Below, piece after piece: positions 45,773-55,866 of a stretch of 64,000 nt of DNA. The stretch comes from Euglena gracilis (Eukaryota; Euglenida; Euglenophyceae; Euglenales). The stretch covers positions 78,488,474 to 78,552,473 of the forward strand of contig CP154956.1 of the NCBI GenBank assembly GCA_039621445.1. Direction: 5' to 3'. The position numbers and the translations under genes are program-made. Under the pieces are notes generated by a model. It did no database searches. It was given only the letters and a program-made list of their open reading frames with translations, and was not told where the DNA came from. Position 1 is the first letter of the stretch. Each line of letters starts with the position of its first letter.

Positions 45773-48382
45773 TGGGTGGGTGGGTGGGTGTGTGCGCCCA
45801 CGCGCGTGTGTGTGGGTGGGTGGGTGGCTGGGTTGGGTGGGTGGTGTGTGGGCGGGTGTGTGGGTGTGTGCTCGCCTCAGCAGGCACCCCAAGGGCAGTC
45901 CCACACACCCTTGCCTTTGGGGTTCAGCCAAAACCAGCCTGCCCCCATTGCCCGGTGGCCCGGAGCTCTGTGCCTTGGAACCGGGACACGAGCTTCTGGG
46001 CCCCGTCCCGAAACTGGATCTGCGGACACAAATACAAACCAGCGAAAGACAAACACACCCGAGCCATCCAAATCCTCCAACCCTCCTGGGAATCATGGTG
46101 ATGGAAGACGAATACAAAAAAAAATCCGAAACACAGCATCGAGGGTACTGGCAACACTCTGGTGAACACTCTGGCACTGTGCCTTCGCAGCCCTTCTGCC
46201 AAAGGAGCATGCAAATGACCACGGTGGCCGATGCCAGGCCAATTCGACAGGGCTCGCAGGGAGGCACACCAGGCGATTGCCCAGCACGTCATTGGCGAGG
46301 GCCTTCGGGCCCAGGCCCAGCACGAACTCCGCCGTCACCACGCCCTGCTCCTCGTGGTACTGCCGAACCCACTTGTCCCCGCGGAACCAGGGCTGGAAGA
46401 CAGCGAGAAGGGGGGGGTGAATGTCACACACAGATCATACATCTCTTTAAGGACCGGGGGCTGCTGCGGCTGGGCTGGGCCCAAATCGGGGCTGGCTGCA
46501 GCCCCCCCCCCCCCGGGAGGTTTGCAAAACCTTAGAGAGATGTATGACACAGATGCGTGACTGTCACACAGGCTTTTGCTTAAGAACCCCCGGGGGGGGG
46601 GGGTACTGGCTAGCCAATCGGCTAGACGCAGGAAAAAATGGACTAGCTAGGACCCCCCCTCCCCCCGGGGGGGGGGGGGGGGCCGGGGGTCCCCCCCACT
46701 GGAAAATTTTTTTTCCTCCGGCGCTGCGCGCCGAGGTTGAAATGAGGTTTTTAAGAGGTTTTTGGCTGATTTTGTTCCAAAAATTCCCAAAAATGGCCAA
46801 AAACGGGCACTTTTGGCCATTTTTGGGGGTCCCAAAAAAAATTTCGGGCGCTTTGCGCCGGTCACTGGAAAATTTTTTCCCACTGGCTAGCCCTGCTAGC
46901 AGACACCCCCCCCCGGGGGGGGGTCTGCTAGAAATCCCACTAGCCAAATTTGGACTAGCTGCGGCCCAGCCCCCCCCCCTGGGGGGGTACTGCAATCCCT
47001 TAAGCAAAAACCTGCTGTGACACACAGATACGTGACCGTGACACACAGATGTGTGACCGTCCCCAGAAGCTGCATGATGGCGCGATACCACCAGACACGG
47101 CGCTTCTTTGCCCTGCACAATACTCATACCGCCACCATCCCACGGAGGCGACGAAGCACCGCCCCCCGAAGAGTTGCTGCAGCTTGCCGGCCACCACCGC
47201 CTTGCTCTGGGGGACGGGCGGGGCGGAGTCCGAGGCGGGCGGCGGGGGCGGCGGCAGGGCGGCGCCGTCTCGCCGCCCAAGCCCGGGACGTGCGGAATCG
47301 GAATCGCCATCCCCCCAGCTTCTTTTAAGCTTTTTGAGACCTCGGGGGGGGGGGTCCCCCCCCACCCCCTGGCCTGGCCCCTCCAACCTGGCCAGGCACG
47401 GGACCACTCCCCAAAATCGAGTCGTCTGAGGGCATTTCCCCAAAAAGTTTCGGCACGTCGCGCCGAAACTCATACCCAGGCTCGGGTGTGTGTGGGAGGG
47501 GGATCCAGTACCAGACCCCCCCCCTTGTGGGGGGTCTTCCAAGTTAAAAAGAAGCCTGCAATGGCTACAACTGGGTGGAGGAAACCTGCGATCCAATATG
47601 AAACCCCCGAGCTGGAATAGAACCCTTGAAATGACAAATGAAAAACCGGGGGTGATGCACACCTGGGGTAAAACTACCGAGGAGGCTGTCACAGACATTC
47701 CACACTAAACATGGAAGACAACCATTCATAAGAACGGGCGAGGGAATGTCTGTGCGTGCTGCCGTGAACAAAGATACCTCACAGATGTTAAATGGTAACC
47801 CACAAACAAGAATAAATCCCATTCCTCTTCTACTGAATAGACCTTCCCCCCTTCAACCCTCAACCCCTCCCCCGCGCGTCGCCCCCCTGACCGCATTCAA
47901 ATGGCACAGCCGCCGCCAGGGCTGGATGGGAAGGCCAGACATCCTCCCCACCCACCACAGCACCGCGCAAAGAAAATGTTGCCCTAAAAATCGGCGCCGC
48001 AAGAAACACAAGACGGCCTGGCGTTGTCGGACCCCACCCACCAGGATGAAGGTGGGGGAGGGATCAGACACCGCCACCCACAATGCATGAGGTTGCGGGG
48101 GTTCCCGTCCAGCCCTGGGCACCGCTGGGCCTGGCGGGTCATCGGCTGGGCCGTCGGTCGGAGCTCGCCGGGAATCATCCGGTCGTGGAAGCGGACGGAG
48201 TAGATCGCGGCCAAGGCCCCGCCGCAGTTCCGTTGGCGACCCGGGGCTTCCGCAATGAGCCATCCGGAAAACGCAACGGGGGGGGGGGCGGTCGCCGTGG
48301 GTGGGAGATCGTCGGAGGCGAAGGCGCGGCCCATCGCGCAGCCCGCCAGCAGCAGCGCCAGCAGCCGCGGCAGGGGCGGCAT
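44131..48382 (-). CDS. OS9: OS-9-type ER lectin (MRH domain), multi-exon
   Basis: OS-9/Yos9 lectins sit in the ER lumen and hand trimmed-glycan misfolded glycoproteins to the HRD1 ubiquitin-ligase complex for degradation. The start ATG (48382-48380) opens a signal peptide ([18 protein letters not shown]). Then follow [16 protein letters not shown], a GWWRYEYC segment containing the double Trp used for mannose recognition, [10 protein letters not shown]...FVLGLG, and the MRH signature [25 protein letters not shown]...[13 protein letters not shown] closes the MRH domain. Exons at 46270-46392, 45359-45460 and 44715-44831 join in phase 0. The last exon (44131-44300) is inferred. It is shorter than animal OS-9 and closer to the roughly 280-residue plant form. 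Two X-type mini-elements sit in its introns. Confidence 0.85.
44715..44831 (-). CDS. OS-9-like exon: C-terminal half of MRH domain
   Basis: The acceptor is CTGCCCAG and the donor is GAG|GTGGTC, both in phase 0. It encodes [20 protein letters not shown], then [19 protein letters not shown], equal to VRFLCDEG...DxxxEPLSCSYVLTIRTPRLC. Confidence 0.8.
44888..45133. mobile_element. X-type element 1, 8-bp duplication
   Basis: It is flanked by GTTGACTC at 44880-44887 and 45134-45141. The ends CAATC...TTTTAAAA and TTTAAAAAAAAAACGACTG are imperfectly inverted. The core TCTGAGGGCATTTTCAAAAA, then TTTCGGCGGTTCGCGCC is shared with 47316-47558. Confidence 0.75.
45359..45460 (-). CDS. OS-9-like exon: MRH signature
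   Basis: The acceptor is GGTGGGAG and the donor is GAG|GTGTGC, in phase 0 (34 codons). It encodes [20 protein letters not shown], then [14 protein letters not shown]; CDLTGxxR is the MRH core whose Arg contacts mannose. Confidence 0.85.
45508..45858. repeat. compound GT/GGGT microsatellite
   Basis: A long GT array (45508-45596), then a second copy of about 35 flanking bases (ACCCAGGCTGAATTTTAAAG, GAGGCCACCCCACCTCCAG), then GT, GTGGGTG and TGGG arrays. The duplication placed part of the exon's acceptor side next to the repeat. Confidence 0.9.
46270..46392 (-). CDS. OS-9-like exon: RQYHEE
   Basis: The acceptor is GTCTTCCAG and the donor is CTG|GTGTGC, in phase 0 (41 codons). It encodes [20 protein letters not shown], then [20 protein letters not shown], the counterpart of GRxIxQYH-E...GExxLG. 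Confidence 0.85.
46440..46545. mobile_element. Y-type mini-element (120 bp)
   Basis: CATACATCTCTTTAAGG at the left and CCT(T)AGAGAGATGTATG at the right form an inverted pair; GGGCTGCTGCGGCTGGGC and a C-run lie between. Related to 9480-9872. Confidence 0.65.
46569..47014. mobile_element. U-type element, hAT-like
   Basis: The ends are CAGGCTTTTGCTTAAG and CTTAAGCAAAAACCTG. It is flanked by CTGTCACA (46561-46568) and CTGTGACA (47015-47022). GACTAGCTAGGAC and CTAGCC phrases with C/G runs repeat near both ends. CCGGCGCTGCGCGCCG and GGGCGCTTTGCGCCGG hairpins flank the AAAATGGCC/GGCCATTTTT core. Confidence 0.85.
47099..47310 (-). CDS. OS-9-like exon: double-Trp segment
   Basis: Encodes a Pro-rich lead ([20 protein letters not shown]), then [20 protein letters not shown] and [14 protein letters not shown], matching CLLKTKDWWTYEFCYG. 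The donor is likely GCC|GTGTCT. The acceptor probably lies inside the end of X-type element 2 (AAAAGAAG at about 47320). Confidence 0.75.
47316..47558. mobile_element. X-type element 2
   Basis: CAGCTTCTTTTAAG at the left is inverted as TTAAAAAGAAGCCTG at the right. Shares TCTGAGGGCATTT, AAAAAGTTTCGGC, TCGCGCCGAAAC and CCCAGGC with element 1 in the same orientation. A clear target duplication was not found. Confidence 0.7.
47915..48095. repeat. Z-type repeat (relative at 58544-58742)
   Basis: CCACCCACCACAGCACC, GCGCAA-GAAAA, CCTAAAAATCGG-GCC and ACGGCCTGGC are shared in order with 58560-58660. It abuts or overlaps the 3' end of the first OS-9-like exon. Confidence 0.6.
48086..48382 (-). CDS. 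OS-9-like first exon with signal peptide
   Basis: [20 protein letters not shown], then [20 protein letters not shown] and [21 protein letters not shown] short basic start, an eight-residue Leu/Ala core and small residues before FASDD make a standard cleavable signal peptide. The upstream frame is open but low-complexity, so the ATG at 48382 was chosen. The donor was not resolved. Confidence 0.8.
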
Positions 48383-48489
48383 GGTTGGAGGGCGGCCCCG
48401 CGCGGCGCGTGCCGCACCGCGGGAATGAGGGCTGGGGAAGGAGATGGCTGCGGAGGCAGCCCTGAGGTCAAATACGTATTCCCCCCCTG

Positions 48490-48631
48490 CCCACACACAC
48501 ACCCACACACACAACACACACTGCACACGCACACACATACACAGACAAACGGTAAACCCCGAAATAATGTGGGGTTTAGGATAGGTATATATACATGTAT
48601 ATACATATACATATATATGTATATATGTATA

Positions 48632-48665
<34 letters not shown>

Positions 48666-48690
48666 CGTATATATGTATATATATGGCAGG
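48490..48690. repeat. CACA and TATATATG low-complexity tract upstream of the OS-9-like gene
   Basis: CACACACAC-rich (48490-48545) followed by TATATGTATATATG-type repeats (48585-48690). Confidence 0.9.
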
Positions 48691-49344
48691 TGGGAACTTT
48701 AGCACCCCCCCGGGGGGGTACTAAAATACACCCCGCGATGCCACCCAGAAAATTTTTTTCTGGTGCCCGTCCTTCGTGGTCGCCGGTTTTTTCCGGGGGT
48801 TTTTCAGCCGGATGCCCCGCGACGCGGCCATCCAGCTTAACCCAGGTCGCGCGATTCCCAAAGGCGGCAGACATGCAGGGAGGAAGAAAAATGAAGCCCG
48901 CCGAACGGTGGGCCCCCACAGGGATTTGGCCCTCCGGTCCGCATGGAGTGACCCCAAAAGGGCCGGTTCCGGGAAGTTCGCGCCAGGCGGGTCAGAGGCC
49001 GGGCCGGGGGCATATGAGCGCCGCGGGGCATATCCCCCCAGCCAAAGAAAACCCCCGGAAAAAACCGGCGACCACGAAGGATGGGCACCAGAAAAATTTT
49101 TTCGGGGTGGCCATCGCGGGGTGTATTTTAGTACCCAGGGGGTACTACCCCCCCGGGGGGGTACTAAAGTTCTCACCTGGCATATATATGTATGTATGTG
49201 AGCGTCGGGCGCCGGTCCCGAAGTTCGGGTGCAGGGGTCTCGGAGTTCCCACCTGCCATACACACACACACACACGCACATCGGGTATCGGGGGTATAGG
49301 ATTTGGGCATCCCAGATCGGGGGCCAAGGTGGGTATATTATTTT
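48691..49344. repeat. inverted repeat bounded by CACCTGCCATATAT
   Basis: 48680-48750 (ATATGGCAGGTGGGAACTTT, AGCACCCCCCCGGGGGGGTA, CTAAAATACACCCCGCGATG) is inverted at 49105-49190 (CATCGCGGGGTGTATTTTAG, TACCCCCCCGGGGGGGTACT, AAAGTTCTCACCTGGCATAT). 48770-48830 (TTCGTGGTCGCCGGTTTTTT) is inverted at 49045-49085. Arms of 70-150 bases, so this is probably an inverted-repeat element of about 500 bp. Confidence 0.75.
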
Positions 49345-49600
49345 TTTAGGGGATCGCTGACTTGTCGTCTCTTTAGAGTAAGAGTGCGGCTGGCCACGGG
49401 GAAAATGGGGGGACAACCATGGGCAGGCTATGAAAACTGCTGATTATCACCATGACCCTAGTCCATCCCGGAATTTTTTTTTAGTTGCGAGCGACTGGAT
49501 CCTGGCTTTCTGAATCACCTTTATTTGACCCCCAACTCCCCGCCAGGGATCCAGCCGACAAGGGGCCCAAACTGGGTAGAATTAGCCACCCCCAGTTTCG
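49345..49600. repeat. dispersed repeat, relative of 32085-32330
   Basis: See 32085-32330; same orientation, about 75-80% similar by eye. Confidence 0.75.
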
Positions 49601-50260
49601 GCTCTGCCATTTCGCTGAGCTGAGATCTTCGGTCGGTGAAATGGATGTTCAAAAAACCTTGGGAAAATGGTGAACCACAAAAAGTATTTTGGTGTCCACA
49701 GTGAACCACAAAATGACAACTTTGGTGGACCACACCAAATGAATGCCTGGATGGAAGGTGGGATATAGCAAGCGAGCTACCCTGACTCCCAAATGCCAAA
49801 AGGCCACGGCCATTCCATTCAGTGGGCATGCATTGGGACAAATTCCCTGGGAGGAATACGGAACAGCATAGCATTCTTGAGTATGCCATGCCCAGCGCTT
49901 CCTGGTTTGGGAAATCCGGGGCGGGGCGCAGGGCGAGTTCTATTGAGAGGTGGGGGGAGGGCCCGGAGGGGGCAGGGTGGCACTAATGGGAGGGGGGGGA
50001 GGGGAGGACCCAATGACCGCCAATGGGGGCCGGGCCAGCGGTACGGTGCTGCCAAGGATGCCTGGCGGTGGGGGGAACGCCGAGGGTGGGGGTGCAGTGT
50101 GGCAGGAGAGCGGGCCCATGGCATGGCTGGGGGGGGGGGGACGAGGGGGCTGCGGGCTGCCAGGTATCGCGGGGCGGGGAGGAGGGGTGGGGCTGGCGGA
50201 GGTGAGTGACAGCCCGGGCCGCCGCCGCACCGCCGGGCTGCGGCGGCGGCCGGGGCCGGC
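49601..50260. other. intergenic, G-rich on the plus strand
   Basis: 49920-50205 is G-rich and open in several frames on both strands. A plus-strand GCGGAG|GTGAGT donor exists at 50203, but the Gly-rich frame before it is low-complexity. Not called as a gene. Confidence 0.4.
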
Positions 50261-50341
50261 TCAGGGGTTTGCCTGGTGGTGGACGTCGCAGATGGAGCGG
50301 GGCAGGGCCCTATTGAACCACCGTGACTCGAGACTCTGGGC
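50261..50341 (-). CDS. last exon of an unrecognised protein
   Basis: The acceptor AATGTGCAG opens, in phase 0, the frame AQSLESRWFNRALPRSICDV, then HHQANP and TGA (50263-50261). Probably the 3' end of the gene that includes the exons at 50940, 53157 and 56133. Confidence 0.45.
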   Translation of the reverse strand, partial: AQSLESRWFNRALPRSICDVHHQANP

Positions 50342-50939
50342 CTGCACATTGGGGCAGAGGCTGTGAACCTGTGACCCGGAGGCGCTTCGGGGGAGGTCAG
50401 CCCTCCCCCGAAGAGCACACTGCCCCAGCCCCCCAACTTCGGGTGCCCAAACGATAGACGCCGGACATGCTTTCTGGGAAACGGCTAAATTGCGGACACT
50501 CGGGTTGTCAACTAGCACCTCCCTCGGGGGAGGGGATGTATCTTAGCAGAAAAAAGCACTTTTTAAAGACCATAAAACAAACGTGACTTTTTCGACATGC
50601 TGAATCCAAAACATTTTTGGCCAAATAAAATCAAAAAGATAGAAGGTTCACAAACACTTTGGGTGTTGGGAATACATCAACCAAATGCAAAGATCTGAAT
50701 AAAGTGAATTTGCAGCAAAAGAACAGAACGACCGCGTTGAAAAAAGGAAACCCATGAGAATCGCAAAAAGCACACACACCATGCGAACTGGGCCGAAAGC
50801 AAAAGCACACAAAAAGGAGAAACAGCTGATGCTGCCCCCCCCCCTCCGAATAGCGAGGGCTGGCTGCCAAGTGAGTGGCACACCAGCCCCCACCCCCTGC
50901 CCCCCCCCCCCCCCCCCCCCCCCCGCCCCCCCCCCGATG

Positions 50940-51123
50940 CGGGCCAGCTGCTGCTCCGCCAGCCCGGGGCGGCCCAGGGCGGCGGCCAGCGGGGCGCTGA
51001 ACCGGGGCTGCCGCACCCCGCGGGAGTCCAGCCCCTCCCCCTCCCGCGCCCGCGCCCCCGCCGGCGCCGCCGGCGCCCCGCCAGGACTGCCCCCGGCCAA
51101 TCGATCAGTGACCTCCCCCACGG
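50940..51123 (-). CDS. Ala/Gly/Arg-rich exon of an unrecognised protein
   Basis: The acceptor CTCGAAG precedes the frame AVGEVTDRLAGGSPGGAPAA, then GLDSRGVRQPRFSAPLAAAL and GRPGLAEQQLARI. Strong GC3 bias. The 3' end runs into a G-run without a clear donor. Confidence 0.45.
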
Positions 51124-51342
51124 CTTCGAGAAAAGGGCAGGTGGGGGGGGGGGTTGGGTCACCCCCCCCCTCCAGTCCGGCAGGGGTGGTCCAGGCGACC
51201 AAGTTCGAAGCGCCAGGCCGGAAAATTTGACCCCCCAAAAAAGGTGCCAGAAAAAATGCATTTTGGGCACCCTCTGGGGGGAAAATGCCAAAAATGCAAT
51301 TTTTTTTTGGCTCGGAGCGCTGGAAGGAAAATTTTGCCCATT

Positions 51343-51498
51343 TTGGGGTCCCCCCCACCCCCCCCCCCCCCCCCCCCCCCCCACCCCCCCCCCCCCACCC
51401 CCCCCCCACCACCACACCCCCTCCCCCGCACCCCCCCACCCCCCCCCCCCCCACCCCCCCCCCCCCCCCCCCCCCCCCCACCCACCCCCCACCCCCCC

Positions 51499-51536
<38 letters not shown>

Positions 51537-51553
51537 ACCCCCCCCACCCCCCC
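51343..51553. repeat. 210-base polyC tract with sparse A
   Basis: Almost pure C on the plus strand, broken only by single A, T or G bases. It follows a short mini-element-like core with GGAGCGCTGG and AAAATGC tracts (51200-51340). Confidence 0.95.
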
Positions 51554-53156
51554 TCTTATTTGGGCAGGGTATCAAGACAAATCAGGGAGGGTTGATGTTT
51601 GGAGTGCTTACTGGAGAATCACACCTCTGCGATAAAAGGCGCACATGTCAAATGCAATTTTTGCATTGATTTTCCCGCAATTCCACCATTTTGAAGTGAA
51701 ATCCCAGCTGATCGACATTTTTTTTTGGCCCAAAAATGTCGAATTCATTCCCTAAAACTGGCAGGAAATGGTGTTTTTGGATTCTTCCTGTTGGCAAAGC
51801 ACCTCCCCAGAAGAGGGACGAGGCACTTCTTGAAATGGGGGGGGGGGGGGCTATGAATGGCTCCAACACAATATATATCCTTGCATACAAGCAGCCAAAA
51901 ACTCAGATAAATAAGACTCCACATGCATTTGTATTTTTATCAAAAAGAAATCCAAAAGTAACCACCCCAACAAGGCAAGGCACCCCCATTCAGATGGGAG
52001 GCTGCTAATTTAGGCAGTATGGCATATTTTAGTCCCAGGCTCACAGATTGCAAAATGCCACCCATTGTAAAATTGCTAACTATAAAACCAGCCTACAGAT
52101 TCAACCTCCCAAAATCTCCCAAATCCAAATAAATAATACGTAACACATAAAGCTCCTAAAGCCAAAACTCCCCATATAAGCCTCCCAACTGTAAAACTGC
52201 CCATGGGGGTGTTTTACACCACCATGAATATATATTTGGCCACCAAATACATTCATGGTGGTGTGGAAGGTTACTGGGGTAAATGGAGAATCCAAGACCA
52301 AACCCCTTGCTGGGAGCAACCCTGTTTGAAATGCATTTTGACAAACAAGACGGTGTCTTGAGAGCCTTGGGATATGGCCAAAGAGAATTGCACCGTGTTG
52401 GGTTGGGGCTCCTCCATTTGACATACATATGCACAACTACATACACGTGCGAGCACGCTTGCACACGTGCCAACATACACAAATACACACACGTACAGGG
52501 AGGGGGCAGAAATTTCTGTCTTTCAGGTCTGGACTCCCAAAGGTCTCTCAGGGTGATAATGCAACAAATTTTGGGTAATTCTGTGCAATTTCACCTTTTC
52601 CTTGCGTTAAAAACAGAGAGGCCTACCAGTTCTTCTTCCCGTGCACCAGATCTCTCCTTCATTCCTCCTCCAGGCATGGGACCATCGAGGAGCGGCTTCT
52701 TTCCAGAGAAAGAGAGAGGGTGCCTTGTGCTGTGGGGTTCCTGCCCACAGGAAACACATCTCCCCAAGGGCTGGGGGGTCTGGCTCACAGCCTAGGCTGG
52801 TCCAGCCAACCCCCCCCCCCCTTTGGGAATGCCCACTTTCGAGGCCAGGCACCTTCAGAACCTGATCCCCCCGAAGAGGTCGAAAATGCCTGTCCCTGGG
52901 GGGGGGTGGCCTTCCTCAAAAGGAAGCGCAGGGGGCATGGGAGATGAAAAATGGAGGTCATGAATGGGTTCAGGTTTACAATATGGTAAAACTGGGAACC
53001 AAAGACACAGGCCAACGAGAGAATTATAACTGCAGAAGACAATCACAGGCACAACAAAAAAAATAACGACAGAAACAACAGCACACACGTACACTGGGGA
53101 GTGGGATGGGGGGGGGCCCCGGCAGGCTGCAGGTCGTCCCGTGGCCCAAACCTCAC
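51554..53156. other. intron or intergenic, nothing coding seen
   Basis: Low in repeats; contains the palindrome at 52216-52264. No exon recognised. Confidence 0.5.
52216..52264. repeat. palindrome of about 49 bp
   Basis: ACACCACCATGAAT and ATTCATGGTGGTGT are exact complements around an A/T-rich centre with TTTGG/CCAAA pairing. Confidence 0.85.
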
Positions 53157-53212
53157 CCCGAATAGCTTCTCCACGGCGCCCAGGGAGTGGGAGTAGTACG
53201 TGTCCATCTGCT
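53157..53212 (-). CDS. short exon of an unrecognised protein
   Basis: Frame (A)EQMDTYYSHSLGAVEKLFG, with donor GGG|GTGAGG in phase 0 and acceptor GGCTGAG or GAGCAG. Presumed to belong with the coiled-coil exon at 56133. Confidence 0.5.
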
Positions 53213-53322
53213 CAGCCAGAGGGCGGCCTCCCCCTCAGGCCAAACCATCCACCACATGCCCAGTGAGCCTCTCGCACATCTCAACACATCAATGGCTGTG
53301 TGGGGGGCTCTGTACTGTTCCG

Positions 53323-53608
<286 letters not shown>

Positions 53609-53664
53609 GAGGGACAAAGGCAGACAAGCATCATGAGGACCGACTAGGAGGCGGATCCTGCAAG

Positions 53665-53910
53665 GCCATGGACTAGAGTAGCCAGACGCATGGAGGCGGA
53701 TGGTGAAGGAGGCCGCTGCGGCCGTGGACTAGAGTAGCTGAGCCCTTTCCGGAGGGGGAGGCGGAGGAGGCCGCATGAAGATGCGAGGATGCCCGGCGGC
53801 GTCGGCGCAGCCGTGGATTAGAGTAGCTGAACCCGGCAGTGGGTGAGGCGAAGGAGGCTGCCGCGGTCGTGGACTAGAGTAGCCGAGCCCATCACATGGG
53901 GAGGCGAAGG
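53665..53910. repeat. four tandem units with GTGGACTAGAGTAGC
   Basis: GTGGA(C/T)TAGAGTAGC(C/T) occurs at about 53669, 53725, 53812 and 53870, each followed by GGAGGCG-AGGAGGCCGC-type sequence. The spacing is 56, 87 and 58 bases. Confidence 0.8.
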
Positions 53911-54169
53911 AGGCCGCACAACCACAATGCCGACAGTGGAGTTCCCACGGTGGGTAGGCGCGGTGGGTCCCCCATGGCCCGTCCCCTACGCCCCAAGCTG
54001 CTCGGATGCCGCGCTGCCCTGCGTGAAGGGGTGGGACGCTGAAACCCACTTCTTAACAAAAACAGCACCCCCTCCCGGACAATGCGATGCATGCCGGCTG
54101 AGGATAAGACCTCCGCTGACTGGGTGCTGTCCCGGGCGTCGAGGCTGGGACGCTGACCCAACAACAGCG

Positions 54170-54385
54170 CACCTGAGAAGCAAGGGGAAGAGAAGGCTCA
54201 AGACGGGGCCCAAGCAAGACGACCCAAGAAGGGAGTCTGGGGAAAAGGCCGGCGAGGGTCCCCACTGAGGAGCCCCAACCCCACCGTGCCGGGGCGAAAC
54301 TCCCTATCGACAACATCTTCATCGCGGAGTACGATGAAAGCAAAGAATACCGATTTCGAAGAGAGAGAGAGAGAGAAGCACCGGA
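54170..54385 (+). CDS. possible open frame with AEYDESKEYRFRRER
   Basis: One frame stays open through PARVPTEEPQPHRAGAKLPI, then DNIFIAEYDESKEYRFRRER. The last part looks protein-like but then runs into GA-repeat-coded Arg/Glu. No splice sites or family were recognised. Confidence 0.2.
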
Positions 54386-54473
54386 GGGTTAGGGGCGCCA
54401 CCCCTTATTCCACCTTTGGGGTGGGCTGGGGGGGGGTCCGCGGGCCTGTGAAAATTTGGGTCCCAAATATTTC

Positions 54474-55253
54474 TAAGGCAGTGAATCTCGCACTTTAGCT
54501 TTTTTTCTTTGTCAATGTGCGTAAATGCGCACAGCGACATTTCTTTTTTATTTCTATTTTTTTTATGAAAATGACAAGATATGCCCCCCAAAAAACCAAA
54601 AATGTAAGCAGGATGTGATGTGGTGCCCCAAGACGCGGAGATGGAAGCAGGGGCTTTGACAAATAGGGTGCCTAAGAGCAGGTATCACCACAGCATATAG
54701 TATACATAACACCCAGCAGGTGTGTTTTGAACCCTGCAATGGCTGTCTCATTAACTCAGGATATTGACTGAACGATTTAATGGGGTGTGCCTAAGCCTGA
54801 AATGATACCCTGAAACTTGGCTGTGTGAGAAATTGGTGGTGGGTGTGGGCAAATGCGCAAATGGACGGTTTGCCAAATGCACACACCAACCATTTGTGCA
54901 GCTGTGAAAAGGGCCATGTGTGCCAGCTGAAATTGATGTGTTTGCAAAATTGGACAAATGGTTGATTTTTGAAAATGCAAAAAAAGACTTTTTGGTCGGT
55001 TTGCGCATCTGCGCACATCAACCTCTTGTGCAATTTAGCACACATATTGTAACACAAGGAATGGGGGAGGCGAAACAGCAAACTAATGCGTAATTCCGGG
55101 GAGAGCTGTGGCCAAAAATGACAATTCGCAGATATATTGTGCAATCGTGCCCTCACCCCTTGTAACGCCGATGCACAAATCGGCCTTTGGTCGGTTTGCG
55201 AAAATGCGCAAATCGACCCCCAAAAATAGCTTAAGTGCGAGATGTGCCGCCTA
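54474..55253. mobile_element. G-family element 1: TAGGCGGC/CTCGCAC ends, GTGCGCAAATGCGCAC palindromes
   Basis: The left end TA-AGGCAGTGAATCTCGCAC, then TTTAGCTTTTTTTC, and the right end GCTTAAGTGCGAGATGTGCC, then GCCTA, are inverted with TA at both borders. Subterminal GTCAATGTGCGTAAATGCGC lies at the left and TTGCGAAAATGCGCAAATCG at the right. More GCGCA/TGCGC motifs lie inside (54840-54900, 55000-55020). Confidence 0.75.
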
Positions 55254-55866
55254 AGTACTTTGGCACTTCGCCGCCTCCCCCAGAAAAAACAGGGGATGCA
55301 CGTCTCACGACGCATATGACGGGATGATGTGTGGGTTGGAGTGGGGGGTGGGGGTGCTGGCCGCCCTCGCCGGCCAGCCTCATCTGCTGCGCTGCCCCCC
55401 GCCGCGCCAAGGCTTCCTCTTCCAGCGGCCGGGATGGATGGGTTGCCCTGGGGGTGGGGGTTGAGGTGGACCCCCCCCCCCTCCCAAACAGAGGGTTTTC
55501 AGGCCCCGAGGGGGGTCCGGACCCACCCATCCACCCACCCCCTGGGGGTGACCCCTCGGGGGGGGGGGCGTGGGGGAAATTATATCGGGGGAGTCGATTT
55601 TGGGTCCAAAAATTGTCCACGCTTCACGCCAAAAATAGAGGGAAACCCCCCGGGCCGAGTGGCACCTGGGTGGGGTACCCCCCAGGAGGGGGGGGTTCAG
55701 CCCGGACCCACGCACCCACGCACCCCCCTCCCCCCCGGGTCACCGAAATCTCTTCTCCCAACATCCAACATGGAGGGAGGGGAGTGCATCAGACCCCCCC
55801 CCCCTATGACCTCAAAACCGTGAGGGGCCGGTGAGAGGGCCGGATGCCAGGCCAAAGCTGTTCGAA
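55254..55866. other. no exon; C/G-run element at about 55440-55740
   Basis: GGACCCACCCATCCACCC and GGACCCACGCACCCACGC modules lie at both sides of a GATTTTGGGTCCAAAAATTG core, the mini-element layout; ends unresolved. Confidence 0.4.

Noticed and set aside
45302-46267. 321-codon minus-strand open frame
   Set aside because: Mostly GT microsatellite. Only its part over 45359-45460 is a real OS-9-like exon, and the rest of the frame is intronic.
49819-50436. Pro-rich minus-strand and Gly-rich plus-strand frames of 130-205 codons
   Set aside because: Low-complexity reading of G-rich DNA. Only the short exon at 50261-50341 has a splice site and non-repetitive protein.
50648-51669. Frames of 115-300 codons made of Gly or Pro across the polyC tract
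   Set aside because: Homopolymer artefact of 51343-51553.
54286-54310. Possible tRNA gene near the GCCGGGGCGAAACTCCC sequence
   Set aside because: No A and B box pair at tRNA spacing and no foldable acceptor stem.
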